Position numbers and translations under genes: made by a program. A stretch of DNA of 15,388 nt from CAYZEZ01 sp964477295. GTDB lineage: Bacteria > Bacteroidota > Bacteroidia > Bacteroidales > SM23-62. Location of the stretch: NCBI GenBank assembly GCA_964477295.1, contig CAYZEZ010000100.1:1-15388 (forward strand). Reading direction: 5' to 3'. Positions 1 to 6,378 of this stretch are shown here, piece after piece. Numbering within the stretch: the stretch's first letter is position 1; each line of letters begins with the position of its first letter. Below the pieces are notes generated by a model, which was not told the DNA's origin, made no database searches, and saw only the letters and a list, made by a program, of their open reading frames with translations.

Positions 1-1
1 T

Positions 2-49
2 GCCTCATGTGCGGATGTCTGTCCGGTGGAAGCAATTCATCCTGAATAA
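2..49 (+). CDS. 4Fe-4S ferredoxin, C-terminal end (5' truncated by window)
   Basis: Only the last 15 codons are present, reading ASCADVCPVEAIHPE and then TAA. The CxxxCPVxAI pattern is the closing half of a bacterial 2[4Fe-4S] ferredoxin: the last cysteine followed by Pro is typical of the second cluster-binding segment, and such proteins usually end a few residues later, as here. Ferredoxins of this kind carry low-potential electrons in the cytoplasm of anaerobes. The start and the first cluster motif lie outside the window, so it could also be the C-terminal ferredoxin domain of a larger protein. A strong terminator follows 24 bases after the stop, so this is the end of its transcript. Confidence 0.8.
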   Translation, partial: ASCADVCPVEAIHPE

Positions 50-73
50 ACCGGATTCTCAGAAATAAAATGT

Positions 74-109
74 AATGGCTGTCTCCATAGGAGGCAGCCA
101 TTTATTTTT
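74..109 (+). terminator. Rho-independent terminator after the ferredoxin gene
   Basis: A 13-bp stem (74-86 with 90-102, one G-T wobble) closes on the loop ATA and is followed by a T-rich tail (TTTATTTTT). The core GGCTGTCTCC/GGAGGCAGCC resembles the terminator at 14469-14506, suggesting a terminator sequence that recurs in this genome. Confidence 0.85.
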
Positions 110-122
110 GCTGTCTTAAAAT

Positions 123-142
123 ATCAATGGTATGCCATTGAT
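123..142. repeat. Perfect 8-bp hairpin
   Basis: ATCAATGG and CCATTGAT flank the 4-base loop TATG (arms 123-130 and 135-142). No T-run follows on either strand, so it is not an obvious intrinsic terminator. It lies between the ferredoxin terminator and the inverted-repeat element at 151-323. Role unknown. Confidence 0.5.
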
Positions 143-150
143 TGGTTGCA

Positions 151-323
151 GTCATCCCGAACTTGTTTCGGGATCTAGCAGATTCTGATCCTGAGTACTC
201 CCCCCCCGAGTGCTCGGGGGGGGGCACGGCGGGACAGAATGACAAGGTTGCGAAATGATGTCATTAGCAACCTGAATCGGAATCTAATGGATCTTGCCCG
301 CGAGTTCGGTGCTTCGGCATGAC
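151..323. repeat. Non-coding element with imperfect terminal inverted repeats (MITE/REP-like)
   Basis: The left arm (151-185) starts GTCATCCCGAA and ends AGATTC. The right arm (280-323), read on the minus strand, starts GTCATGCCGAA and also ends AGATTC, with a GATC-containing segment just before it in both. The two arms are therefore imperfect inverted repeats about 35-44 bases long, bounding an element of about 173 bases. Three further hairpins lie inside: ATCCCGAA/TTCGGGAT (154-161 with 167-174), a C8/G9 hairpin (200-223), and nested stems GGTTGC/GCAACC and AATGA/TCATT (246-272). The GTCATCCCGAAC type of sequence is, from memory, common as a dispersed intergenic repeat in many bacteria. No transposase and no clear target-site duplication are visible. 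Together with the hairpin at 123-142 this accounts for the gene-free stretch 110-354. Confidence 0.6.
198..225. repeat. C8/G9 homopolymer hairpin
   Basis: A run of eight C (200-207) and a run of nine G (216-224) pair as the arms of a hairpin with stem CCCCCCCCGA/TCGGGGGGGG and loop GTGC. Both runs are prone to slippage and to sequencing error. It lies inside the inverted-repeat element at 151-323. Confidence 0.6.
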
Positions 324-354
324 TCTCTAAAATAGCTTCCTACTCTTTAAATTT

Positions 355-1380
355 TTAAGGATTATATTTTGATCCGGTTAGAATCCCCTGGTAATCATCC
401 TGTTCCATCAGCCGGGTCAGGCTCATTCCCGGATTCCTTCTTGCATACTGTTCCACAATCCTCCATCCCATCCACACTGCTGCCCTGGCAGGAGATGAAT
501 TTGTGAAATCGCTGGTAAAGGGACCATATCCTGTAAATTTACTTATCTCAAACCGGTCGGTAATAAACAGTAACTTATGCTCCACCAAGTATTCCCACAT
601 AGTGTCTTCGTTTGCTCTGCAGAATGCCATTTGGTCGGCAGTGAATCCCATGATCAGGCTGTCCGGCTGGTCGGGCAGCATACTTTTAACACCATAAATT
701 ATCTGTCCCTGATAAATCATTTCAGCAAGAAGGTTATAAGCCGAATCGTTTATTGCAAATTCACTTAGCAGCCAGGCCATTATGCAATCGGATGATATTT
801 TAGAAGGGTGCATATTCCTGATCATATAGGAATGGAGGCCTAGTTGTTTATAATATTCACTTTCTGTTCCCAGGTATTTATCCAATCCGATGCCAATATA
901 TCCTTCTGCCGTCACAACCGACTGGTTAAACCTTGATACATAGGTTACCAGTTCAGGAATATCTTTCTGCGGGAAGTAGTACCTGTAATGCCTGAATGCA
1001 TCAGTCAATTCTTCTTCAAGCCATGAAATATCGGGGAATACCTGCATTACTCTTGTATATACCTCATTGTTAAGCTGATCTGTCAGGAAATAAAGCAAAT
1101 ATTCAGGATAAACGGGCTGATCGGCCCCTCCAATATTGATAATTCTGTAATTATAAAGATCGAAAAATGTTCCATACTTTTTTTCCAGACCCGGGATGGA
1201 TTCCTCGATGCTGTCCAGCGGAAGAGTAAACAGATCATTTTCCAGGCGATGAATGGTAAGCTCGAGATCAATGTCTGATACATCCACCTGATATGGATTC
1301 TTTTTACAGGCTATACCTGTTAATAAAAAGAAAATGAACAGGGGAATTAATGGACTGAGATTTTTAATTTTGCTACCCAT
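355..1380 (-). CDS. gldB: GldB-family lipoprotein
   Basis: I place the start at 1380 (341 aa). The 25 codons upstream in frame run through a heptamer repeat array, and the protein from 1380 opens with a textbook lipoprotein signal: MGSK, a hydrophobic core at about residues 9-23, then LTGIAC with Cys25 followed by KKN. The lipobox is the relaxed kind seen in Bacteroidota. The mature protein has the GldB pattern: an LxIxRLENDLF segment near 41-51, KKYGTFFDLY near 67-76, GYIGIGLDKYLG at 160-171, QGQIIYGVKSMLP at 224-236, then TGYGPFTSDF and SPARAAVWMGWRIVEQY towards the end. GldB is a cell-envelope lipoprotein required for gliding in Flavobacterium, with relatives in non-gliding Bacteroidota, so gliding is not implied here. 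No HExxH metal site is seen. It is divergent from the barrel gene and nadE. From memory, nadE next to gldB is a conserved arrangement in the phylum. No gldC is present. Confidence 0.83.
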   Translation of the reverse strand: MGSKIKNLSPLIPLFIFFLLTGIACKKNPYQVDVSDIDLELTIHRLENDLFTLPLDSIEESIPGLEKKYGTFFDLYNYRIINIGGADQPVYPEYLLYFLTDQLNNEVYTRVMQVFPDISWLEEELTDAFRHYRYYFPQKDIPELVTYVSRFNQSVVTAEGYIGIGLDKYLGTESEYYKQLGLHSYMIRNMHPSKISSDCIMAWLLSEFAINDSAYNLLAEMIYQGQIIYGVKSMLPDQPDSLIMGFTADQMAFCRANEDTMWEYLVEHKLLFITDRFEISKFTGYGPFTSDFTNSSPARAAVWMGWRIVEQYARRNPGMSLTRLMEQDDYQGILTGSKYNP

Positions 1381-1395
1381 AGAGGCTATTCTTAT

Positions 1396-1437
1396 GAATA
1401 TCGAATATTGAATATCGAAGTATGAATTTTGAAGGTT
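1396..1437. repeat. Array of six degenerate heptamers, GAATATC type
   Basis: Six consecutive 7-base units all begin with GAA. Units one and three are GAATATC, unit two is GAATATT, and the last three drift (GAAGTAT, GAATTTT, GAAGGTT). There are no spacers. The array lies between the divergent gldB and barrel genes, just upstream of the gldB start. The exact 7-base period is not a codon period, which argues against coding here. Confidence 0.8.
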
Positions 1438-1473
1438 TACGCATCCATAGCCCATTCATTGAACACAAACACG

Positions 1474-1501
1474 CTGATCACCGATGTCCGATCACTGACC
1501 A
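1474..1501. repeat. Array of four degenerate heptamers, CYGATCA type
   Basis: Four consecutive 7-base units: CTGATCA, CCGATGT, CCGATCA, CTGACCA. The period matches the array at 1396-1437 but the unit differs. It ends 16 bases before the ATG of the barrel gene, so it would lie in that gene's leader or promoter region. Confidence 0.72.
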
Positions 1502-1517
1502 TATAAACGGTAAAGTT

Positions 1518-2171
1518 ATGCAAAAGTACATATTTACGATTGTTATTGTTTTATTTTCGCTTTCTGCATTCAGTCAGAAAGTCAGTTTTAGTGTAGTGGT
1601 GGATCCTCAGATCAACTGGATGGGAACAGATGTGAAAAATGTTACTGCTGACGGATCCCGGTTTGGATTTAATTTCGGTTTGGTCTTCGATAAATTTTTT
1701 ACTGACAATTATGCTTTTTCTTCCGGAGTATTTCTCTGGACTACGGGGGGGGGATTACGTTTTGATGATTCCACAACTATGTCCTTCAGGTCGGGTGATG
1801 AAGTTGTCCCACCCAACTCACCTGTAACATACAGGTTACAGTATCTGACCGTTCCGCTGGCCCTGAAATTGAATTCAAACCAGATCGGTTATTTTTCCTT
1901 TTTTGCACACCTGGGGATCAATAACCACGTTGTTATTAAAAAATCAGCAGATGTGCCTGACCTGAATATTGAACGGGTTGGTATTCCCGATGAAATAAAT
2001 ACATTTAATATGTCCTATTTTATCGGAGGTGGGATGGAATACTCACTTGGCGGTTCCACGGCTATCCTGGCCGGTTTCTATTACACCAAAGGATTTCTTG
2101 ATGTGACTGTAACCCAGGAATATAAGGCTACTCTCGGCGGGGTCTCACTGCGGGTGGGTGTACGGTTCTGA
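1518..2171 (+). CDS. Outer-membrane beta-barrel protein, PorT family
   Basis: I choose the ATG at 1518 (217 aa) because a clean signal peptide starts there: MQKYIF, a hydrophobic core to about residue 17, and a probable cut after AFS before Gln20. Upstream in-frame codons run through the heptamer array at 1474-1501. The mature chain alternates polar and apolar residues in short strands with many Gly and aromatic residues and ends in Phe, the usual C-terminus of a barrel protein. YRLQYLTVPLALKL at 105-118 matches the conserved strand of the PorT/OMP_b-brl_2 family. PorT itself belongs to the type IX secretion apparatus, but most family members are of unknown function, so I do not assign T9SS. 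A run of nine G at 1745-1753 encodes Gly77-79, and gain or loss of one G would truncate the protein. nadE begins 52 bases downstream and is probably cotranscribed. Confidence 0.75.
   Translation: MQKYIFTIVIVLFSLSAFSQKVSFSVVVDPQINWMGTDVKNVTADGSRFGFNFGLVFDKFFTDNYAFSSGVFLWTTGGGLRFDDSTTMSFRSGDEVVPPNSPVTYRLQYLTVPLALKLNSNQIGYFSFFAHLGINNHVVIKKSADVPDLNIERVGIPDEINTFNMSYFIGGGMEYSLGGSTAILAGFYYTKGFLDVTVTQEYKATLGGVSLRVGVRF
1745..1753 (+). repeat. G9 homopolymer inside the barrel gene (possible contingency tract)
   Basis: Nine consecutive G spell the end of Thr76 and Gly77-Gly79 of the barrel protein. Adding one G gives a stop (TGA) four codons after the tract. Losing one G moves into a frame that stops at about 1827. 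Tracts of this length in surface-protein genes are classic slipped-strand switch sites, though sequencing error in a homopolymer is the alternative. Confidence 0.6.
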
Positions 2172-2223
2172 CAAACCTTGTAGCACTCCTCGTTCAAATG
2201 CATACTATCGAAACAGAAAAGGA

Positions 2224-3879
2224 ATGAAAATCGGATTATCTCAACTCAACTTCCATATTGGCAACTTTGATGACAACCTCACATCGGTTGCCTTTGAAAT
2301 AAAAAAAGCCCAGCAGTTTGACCTGGATATCCTGATCTTTTCTGAGTTGTCTGTTTGCGGCTACCCTCCCCTCGACCTGCTGGAATACAAAAGTTTTATT
2401 GATCAATGTACGGAGGCCCTGGAGCGGCTTGCAAAAATCTGTACCGATATCGCAGTATTGATCGGAGCCCCCACGGTAAATCCCGAACCTACCGGGAAAA
2501 AGTTATTTAATTCGGCATGCTTCCTGGCAGAAGGACGAATCAAGCAGGTATTCCATAAAACCCTTCTGCCCACCTATGATATTTTCGATGAGTACCGCTA
2601 TTTTGAACCGAATAAGGAGTTCAGGTTATTAAAATATAAAGACAGGAAAATTGCAGTCACCATTTGCGAGGATCTTTGGTATGAACAACCTTTCGAGGCT
2701 GATCTTTCAAACAAACGGCTTTATACCATCAATCCGATGGAGGAGTTGATTAAAGAAGGGCCTGAGATCATCATCAACCTGGCTGCATCGCCATTCTCCT
2801 ATACCAAAATTGACGTCAAACAAAATATCTTCACAGAAAATGCCAGGAAATATAACCTGCCGGTGATCTATGTAAACCAGGTTGGGGGACAAACTGAACT
2901 GATTTTTGAAGGAGGTTCCATGGCAGTTAACAGGAAGGGATTAATTGTTAAAGAATTAAAATATTTTGAGAGGGATTCCGCCATCATAGATCTGGATTCT
3001 CTCATACATGATCAGTTAGAACCAGTCGATGTCTCACCGATGGATCCTTCGGCCATGATATATCAGGCCCTGACGTTTGGTATCAGGGATTATTTTACTA
3101 AATCCGGATTTAAAAAGGCTGTCCTTGGATTATCGGGAGGAATCGATTCGGCAGTGACCCTGATTATTGCAGCCGATGCGTTGGGACCTGAAAATGTTCA
3201 TGCCCTGCTGCTTTCTTCGGCATTTACCTCGGAGCAATCCGTAACTGATGCTGTTAAACTGGCTGAAAATACAGGTGTTAAGTATGATATACTGAATATT
3301 GAAAAGCTCTTCCAAAAGTTTAAAGGAACATTGAAACCTCTGTTTAAAAATCTTCCCGAAGACATTACCGAAGAGAATATTCAATCGAGGATACGAAGTC
3401 TGCTCTTAATGGCCTATTCCAATAAATTTGGCCATCTGCTCCTGAATACCAGTAATAAAAGTGAATCATCTGTCGGTTACGGAACCCTTTATGGAGACAT
3501 GGCAGGCGGATTGTCGGTACTCGGGGATGTATACAAAACAGAAGTATACAATTTATCCAGACATATCAACAGAGAAAAAGAGATCATCCCGGATAGCATT
3601 ATTACAAAAGCCCCATCGGCTGAATTAAAACCTGAACAGAAAGATACCGATTCTCTCCCCGAATATGCATTGCTTGATCAGATCTTGTTTCAATATATCG
3701 AAAACAGGAAATCCTCCGGGGAAATAGGAAAGATGATTAACGACACAGCCCTTGCATCGAAAATAATTCATAAGGTGAACCAGAATGAATACAAAAGATA
3801 CCAGTCGCCCCCCATTTTACGCATTTCATCCAAATCATTTGGAACGGGAAGGAGAATGCCAATTGCCGCAAAATACTGA
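2224..3879 (+). CDS. nadE: Glutamine-dependent NAD+ synthetase
   Basis: This 551-residue enzyme amidates nicotinate adenine dinucleotide to NAD+ with ammonia taken from glutamine, the last cytoplasmic step of NAD synthesis. Two domains are clear. The nitrilase-type glutaminase domain (about 1-265) has its catalytic triad as Glu41 in FSELSVCGYPP, Lys112 in HKTLLPTYDIFDEY and Cys148 in TICEDLW. The synthetase domain (about 275-551) has the ATP pyrophosphatase P-loop LSGGIDSAV (303-311), then NTSNKSE (408-414), YGTLYGDMAGGL (419-430) and KAPSAELKPEQKDTDSLPEY (462-481). Length and domain order match the two-domain bacterial family. I start at the ATG at 2224 because homology begins at MKIGLSQLNFHIG; an in-frame upstream start would overlap the barrel gene. 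The gene follows the barrel gene by 52 bases on the same strand. Confidence 0.97.
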   Translation: MKIGLSQLNFHIGNFDDNLTSVAFEIKKAQQFDLDILIFSELSVCGYPPLDLLEYKSFIDQCTEALERLAKICTDIAVLIGAPTVNPEPTGKKLFNSACFLAEGRIKQVFHKTLLPTYDIFDEYRYFEPNKEFRLLKYKDRKIAVTICEDLWYEQPFEADLSNKRLYTINPMEELIKEGPEIIINLAASPFSYTKIDVKQNIFTENARKYNLPVIYVNQVGGQTELIFEGGSMAVNRKGLIVKELKYFERDSAIIDLDSLIHDQLEPVDVSPMDPSAMIYQALTFGIRDYFTKSGFKKAVLGLSGGIDSAVTLIIAADALGPENVHALLLSSAFTSEQSVTDAVKLAENTGVKYDILNIEKLFQKFKGTLKPLFKNLPEDITEENIQSRIRSLLLMAYSNKFGHLLLNTSNKSESSVGYGTLYGDMAGGLSVLGDVYKTEVYNLSRHINREKEIIPDSIITKAPSAELKPEQKDTDSLPEYALLDQILFQYIENRKSSGEIGKMINDTALASKIIHKVNQNEYKRYQSPPILRISSKSFGTGRRMPIAAKY

Positions 3880-3977
3880 TAACCTGTATTTTATAATTTC
3901 ATTTTTTATATAACCGTGACCCGTTAAACAGGTATCTCAAAATCCTTATTAAATCCTGATTAATCGTTAAAAATTCT

Positions 3978-3985
3978 TACCTTTG
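3978..3985 (+). promoter_or_regulatory. Bacteroidota -7 box (TAnnTTTG) for the Crp/Fnr gene
   Basis: TACCTTTG is an exact match to the Bacteroidota sigma-A -7 element. It would start transcription a few bases downstream, about 15-18 bases before the ATG at 4007. No convincing TTG -33 element is seen at the expected distance. Confidence 0.5.
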
Positions 3986-4006
3986 TATGTTCTACAACAT
4001 AACCTG

Positions 4007-4708
4007 ATGAAGGAAAAAAACAACAATTGCAACAATTGTATTGAAAACCAGATGTCGGTGTTTAATGTTTTGACAAAGGAGGAAACAGAACTTCTTGTCC
4101 GCAATTATTCATGTCAGGACTATACCAAAGGTGAGATCATTTTTAAAGAGGGTGATAAACCCATGGGGTTGATTTGTTTATCGGAAGGAAAGGTGAAAGT
4201 ATTCAAGGAAGGTGTAGGCGGAAGAGAACAGATTGTAAGAATGGCAAAACCAGTTGGATTCATTGGCTACAGGGCGTTATTTGCCGAAGAAAATCACACT
4301 GCTACTGCAGTGGCCATTGAAGATACTACTATTTGTATAATTGAAAAAAACACTATTTATAAGCTGCTCCATTCAAATCCTGATCTGTGCCTGAGCATTA
4401 TCAAAGCATTCGCAACAGAACTGGGCTTCTCAAACAACAGGACAGTCACTCTTACTCAAAAGCATATTCGGGGAAGGCTCGCTGAATCATTAATATTTCT
4501 GAAAGACACTTACGGATTCGAAGAGGACGGGTCGACGATAAAGATTTACCTTTCAAGGGAAGACATTGCCAATTTATCCAATATGACCACTTCAAATGCT
4601 ATACGGACCCTGTCGACATTTGCCGGTGAGGGCGTGATCGGGATTGATGGCAGAAAAATTAAGATCCTCGATATCTATAAGCTGGAACGTATCAGTGAAC
4701 TCGGGTAG
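4007..4708 (+). CDS. Crp/Fnr-family transcriptional regulator
   Basis: The 233-residue protein has the two Crp/Fnr modules. The cyclic-nucleotide-type beta-roll (about 18-130) includes YTKGEIIFKEGDKPMGLICLSEGKVKVFKEG (39-69). The C-terminal winged helix-turn-helix (about 160-230) has LSREDIANLSNMTTSNAIRTL followed by GVIGIDGRKIKILD. I use the ATG at 4007; an in-frame TTG at 3983 overlaps the -7 box and would not be transcribed. The N-terminus carries Cys8-x2-Cys11 and there is a further Cys36, reminiscent of but not identical to the FNR cluster-binding pattern, which usually needs four cysteines. Redox, metal or small-ligand sensing are all possible, and the effector cannot be read from the sequence. 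An acyltransferase gene follows after 41 bases on the same strand and may be cotranscribed. Confidence 0.9.
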   Translation: MKEKNNNCNNCIENQMSVFNVLTKEETELLVRNYSCQDYTKGEIIFKEGDKPMGLICLSEGKVKVFKEGVGGREQIVRMAKPVGFIGYRALFAEENHTATAVAIEDTTICIIEKNTIYKLLHSNPDLCLSIIKAFATELGFSNNRTVTLTQKHIRGRLAESLIFLKDTYGFEEDGSTIKIYLSREDIANLSNMTTSNAIRTLSTFAGEGVIGIDGRKIKILDIYKLERISELG

Positions 4709-4749
4709 GGCAATCCGTCCGATGTAAAAACCACTCCTGTCAGATAATT

Positions 4750-5637
4750 ATGGATTTTCTCATATTCGCATTGGTATTTGGTCCGCTCTGGTTGATTACC
4801 TGGCTTCCCCTCCCGGTATTATACCTGTTTTCCGACTTCTTTGCCTTGCTGATGTGGTATGTTATTCCCTACAGAAAGAAAATGGTTATTAAAAACATGA
4901 CCCTCTCTTTTCCCGAAAAAAATAAAGCCGAAATAAAAAAACTGGCCAGGCGGAACATTCATCATTTCTGTGATTCATTCATAGAATCGTTAGCGGCTTT
5001 GCATCTGCCGGAAAAGGAAATGAAGAAACGGTACAGGTTTAACCACCTCCATTTACTGGAGACACTTTTTTCATCTGACAGGGATATCGTGCTTATGATG
5101 GGGCATTATGGAAACTGGGAATGGCTGAACCTGCTTCCTGTATATACATCGCACGATATACTTGCAGTATATAAGACGCTGAATAACAAATACTTCGATA
5201 AACTTTTTATCAGGCTTAGAAGCAAATATGGGGTCATTCCTGTTAGTCGTCAAAATACCTTGCGTACTATGGTTCAATATCAACGCGAGGGGAAGAAATT
5301 TATATTGTTTTCTCTGGCTGATCAACGTCCCAGGTGGGTTCAGATACAGCACTGGTTAACCTTTATGAACCAGGACACACCGGTTGTTCTGGGTCCCGAA
5401 AAAATTGCACGGAAATATAATATGGCCGTCCTTTACTATAAAGTTAAAAGGGTTAAAAGGGGGCATTATGAGAATGATTTTATACTTCTTGAGAGCGATG
5501 CTCCGGCCACAGAGCCACATGAGATCATTGAAAAATATTACCGGCTGCTGGAACAGGATATAACTGAACAGCCTGAATATTATTTATGGACGCACAATCG
5601 CTGGAAGCACAAAAAAGATGGTTCCCACATTAAGTGA
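4750..5637 (+). CDS. Lipid A biosynthesis (lauroyl/myristoyl) acyltransferase, LpxL/HtrB family
   Basis: This 295-residue inner-membrane enzyme is predicted to transfer a secondary acyl chain to the lipid A precursor. The N-terminal hydrophobic segment (about 3-40) would anchor it. The catalytic HX4E motif is His119-YGNW-Glu124 inside MMGHYGNWEW. Other family blocks are present: YKTLNNKYFDKLFIRLRSKYG (141-161), SLADQRP (188-194), FMNQDTPVVLGPEKIARKY (205-223) and the C-terminal EQPEYYLWTHNRWKH (273-287). Length is close to the usual 290-310 residues. It follows the Crp/Fnr gene and is convergent with the methyltransferase that ends the glycan operon, with only 27 bases between them and no clear terminator. 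Which acyl chain it uses cannot be told from the sequence. Confidence 0.9.
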   Translation: MDFLIFALVFGPLWLITWLPLPVLYLFSDFFALLMWYVIPYRKKMVIKNMTLSFPEKNKAEIKKLARRNIHHFCDSFIESLAALHLPEKEMKKRYRFNHLHLLETLFSSDRDIVLMMGHYGNWEWLNLLPVYTSHDILAVYKTLNNKYFDKLFIRLRSKYGVIPVSRQNTLRTMVQYQREGKKFILFSLADQRPRWVQIQHWLTFMNQDTPVVLGPEKIARKYNMAVLYYKVKRVKRGHYENDFILLESDAPATEPHEIIEKYYRLLEQDITEQPEYYLWTHNRWKHKKDGSHIK

Positions 5638-5664
5638 ATATGCGGCAGGCCGATAACATAACTG

Positions 5665-6354
5665 TTACTTCCGTGCAGTTACAAACAGGATCCGCCCGAG
5701 CAGATATCTTTTCCGGTTGTGGACCTTAAAATCAATTTTCTTCATTTTGCAGTAAATCCAGATTAACGGTACCGTAAAGAGCATCAGCCGGGAGGTAGAT
5801 TGTCTTTTATCGATAGATATTTCAAGCTTGCTAAATCCGTTGTTCAGTGCAAGGTTTTCGTATTGATCAATGGTGAGGGATGCGAGGTGTTGTAGTCCAT
5901 CATTTTGACTATGAACCAATGGTTTGAAGGCATAGAAGAATCCGGAAAACAGGAACCTGATCCTGGACTTCAACGACAAGATATTCGGAGTTGAGAAAAG
6001 AAGGATGCCATTTTTTTTAAGGACCCGGGCAGCCTCTTTAAAAAAAACCTGATGGTCATGAATATGTTCCATTACTTCAATGGCCAGGATCACATCAAAA
6101 GAATCCGATGAATAAGGTAATTCCTTTGTGATATCTGCCTCGAGGCATTCAACCTCTTTTAAATAGAATTGTTGAGGGAACAAGTCACAGGCAGAGACAT
6201 CAAATCCGTCATTATACAGTAGCTCGGTAAACGCCCCATGACCGGCACCAACCTCAAGTATCCTGACATTATTATCCTGAATAACAGGTTTCATGTATTT
6301 ATAAAACCGGTTATGAATCCCCGGCATGGTAATGGGCTTGATTTGATTTTGCAT
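5665..6354 (-). CDS. Class I SAM-dependent methyltransferase
   Basis: A 229-residue protein with a Rossmann-type methyltransferase core. Motif I is ILEVGAGHGAFTELL (32-46), the acidic ribose-binding position is Asp57 in VSACDL, Asp74 lies in LEADI, and DVILAIEVMEHIHDH (87-101) is the family's post-II motif, as in Methyltransf_11/23. A hydrophobic C-terminal stretch (about 168-182, LMLFTVPLIWIYCKM) may associate with the membrane. It is the last gene of the minus-strand operon, 24 bases after the GT2-GT4 gene. This context suggests methylation of a sugar, lipid carrier or glycan end rather than nucleic acid, but the substrate is inferred only from neighbours. Eight-base T and A runs occur within the gene at 6011-6018 and 6040-6047. 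Confidence 0.85.
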   Translation of the reverse strand: MQNQIKPITMPGIHNRFYKYMKPVIQDNNVRILEVGAGHGAFTELLYNDGFDVSACDLFPQQFYLKEVECLEADITKELPYSSDSFDVILAIEVMEHIHDHQVFFKEAARVLKKNGILLFSTPNILSLKSRIRFLFSGFFYAFKPLVHSQNDGLQHLASLTIDQYENLALNNGFSKLEISIDKRQSTSRLMLFTVPLIWIYCKMKKIDFKVHNRKRYLLGRILFVTARK

Positions 6355-6378
6355 ATGATCGTGGAATGAGATGTAGGA

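Noticed and set aside
123..323. CRISPR or tandem array in the left gene-free region
   Set aside because: The hairpins differ from each other in sequence and spacing; there are no regular direct repeats with spacers.
503..768. Plus-strand open frames across the gldB gene
   Set aside because: They overlap the well-supported GldB lipoprotein on the other strand and show no signal, motif or family resemblance.
1521..1528. Minus-strand TACTTTTG box for gldB inside the barrel gene start
   Set aside because: It fits TAnnTTTG but lies in coding sequence (Gln-Lys codons) and would give a leader of about 135 bases; a single 8-base match here is weak evidence, so it is not listed as a promoter.
355..2171. 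Full type IX secretion or gliding locus
   Set aside because: Only a GldB-like lipoprotein and a PorT-family barrel are present; no GldK-N, PorU, PorV or SprA genes are seen, so neither system can be claimed.
3882..3933. ACCTGT/ACAGGT pair downstream of nadE as a terminator
   Set aside because: Arms of only 6 bases are separated by 40 bases and no T-run follows the second arm.
5638..5664. Bidirectional terminator between the acyltransferase and methyltransferase genes
   Set aside because: The 27-base gap contains a GC-rich patch but no stem of useful length and no T-run on either strand.
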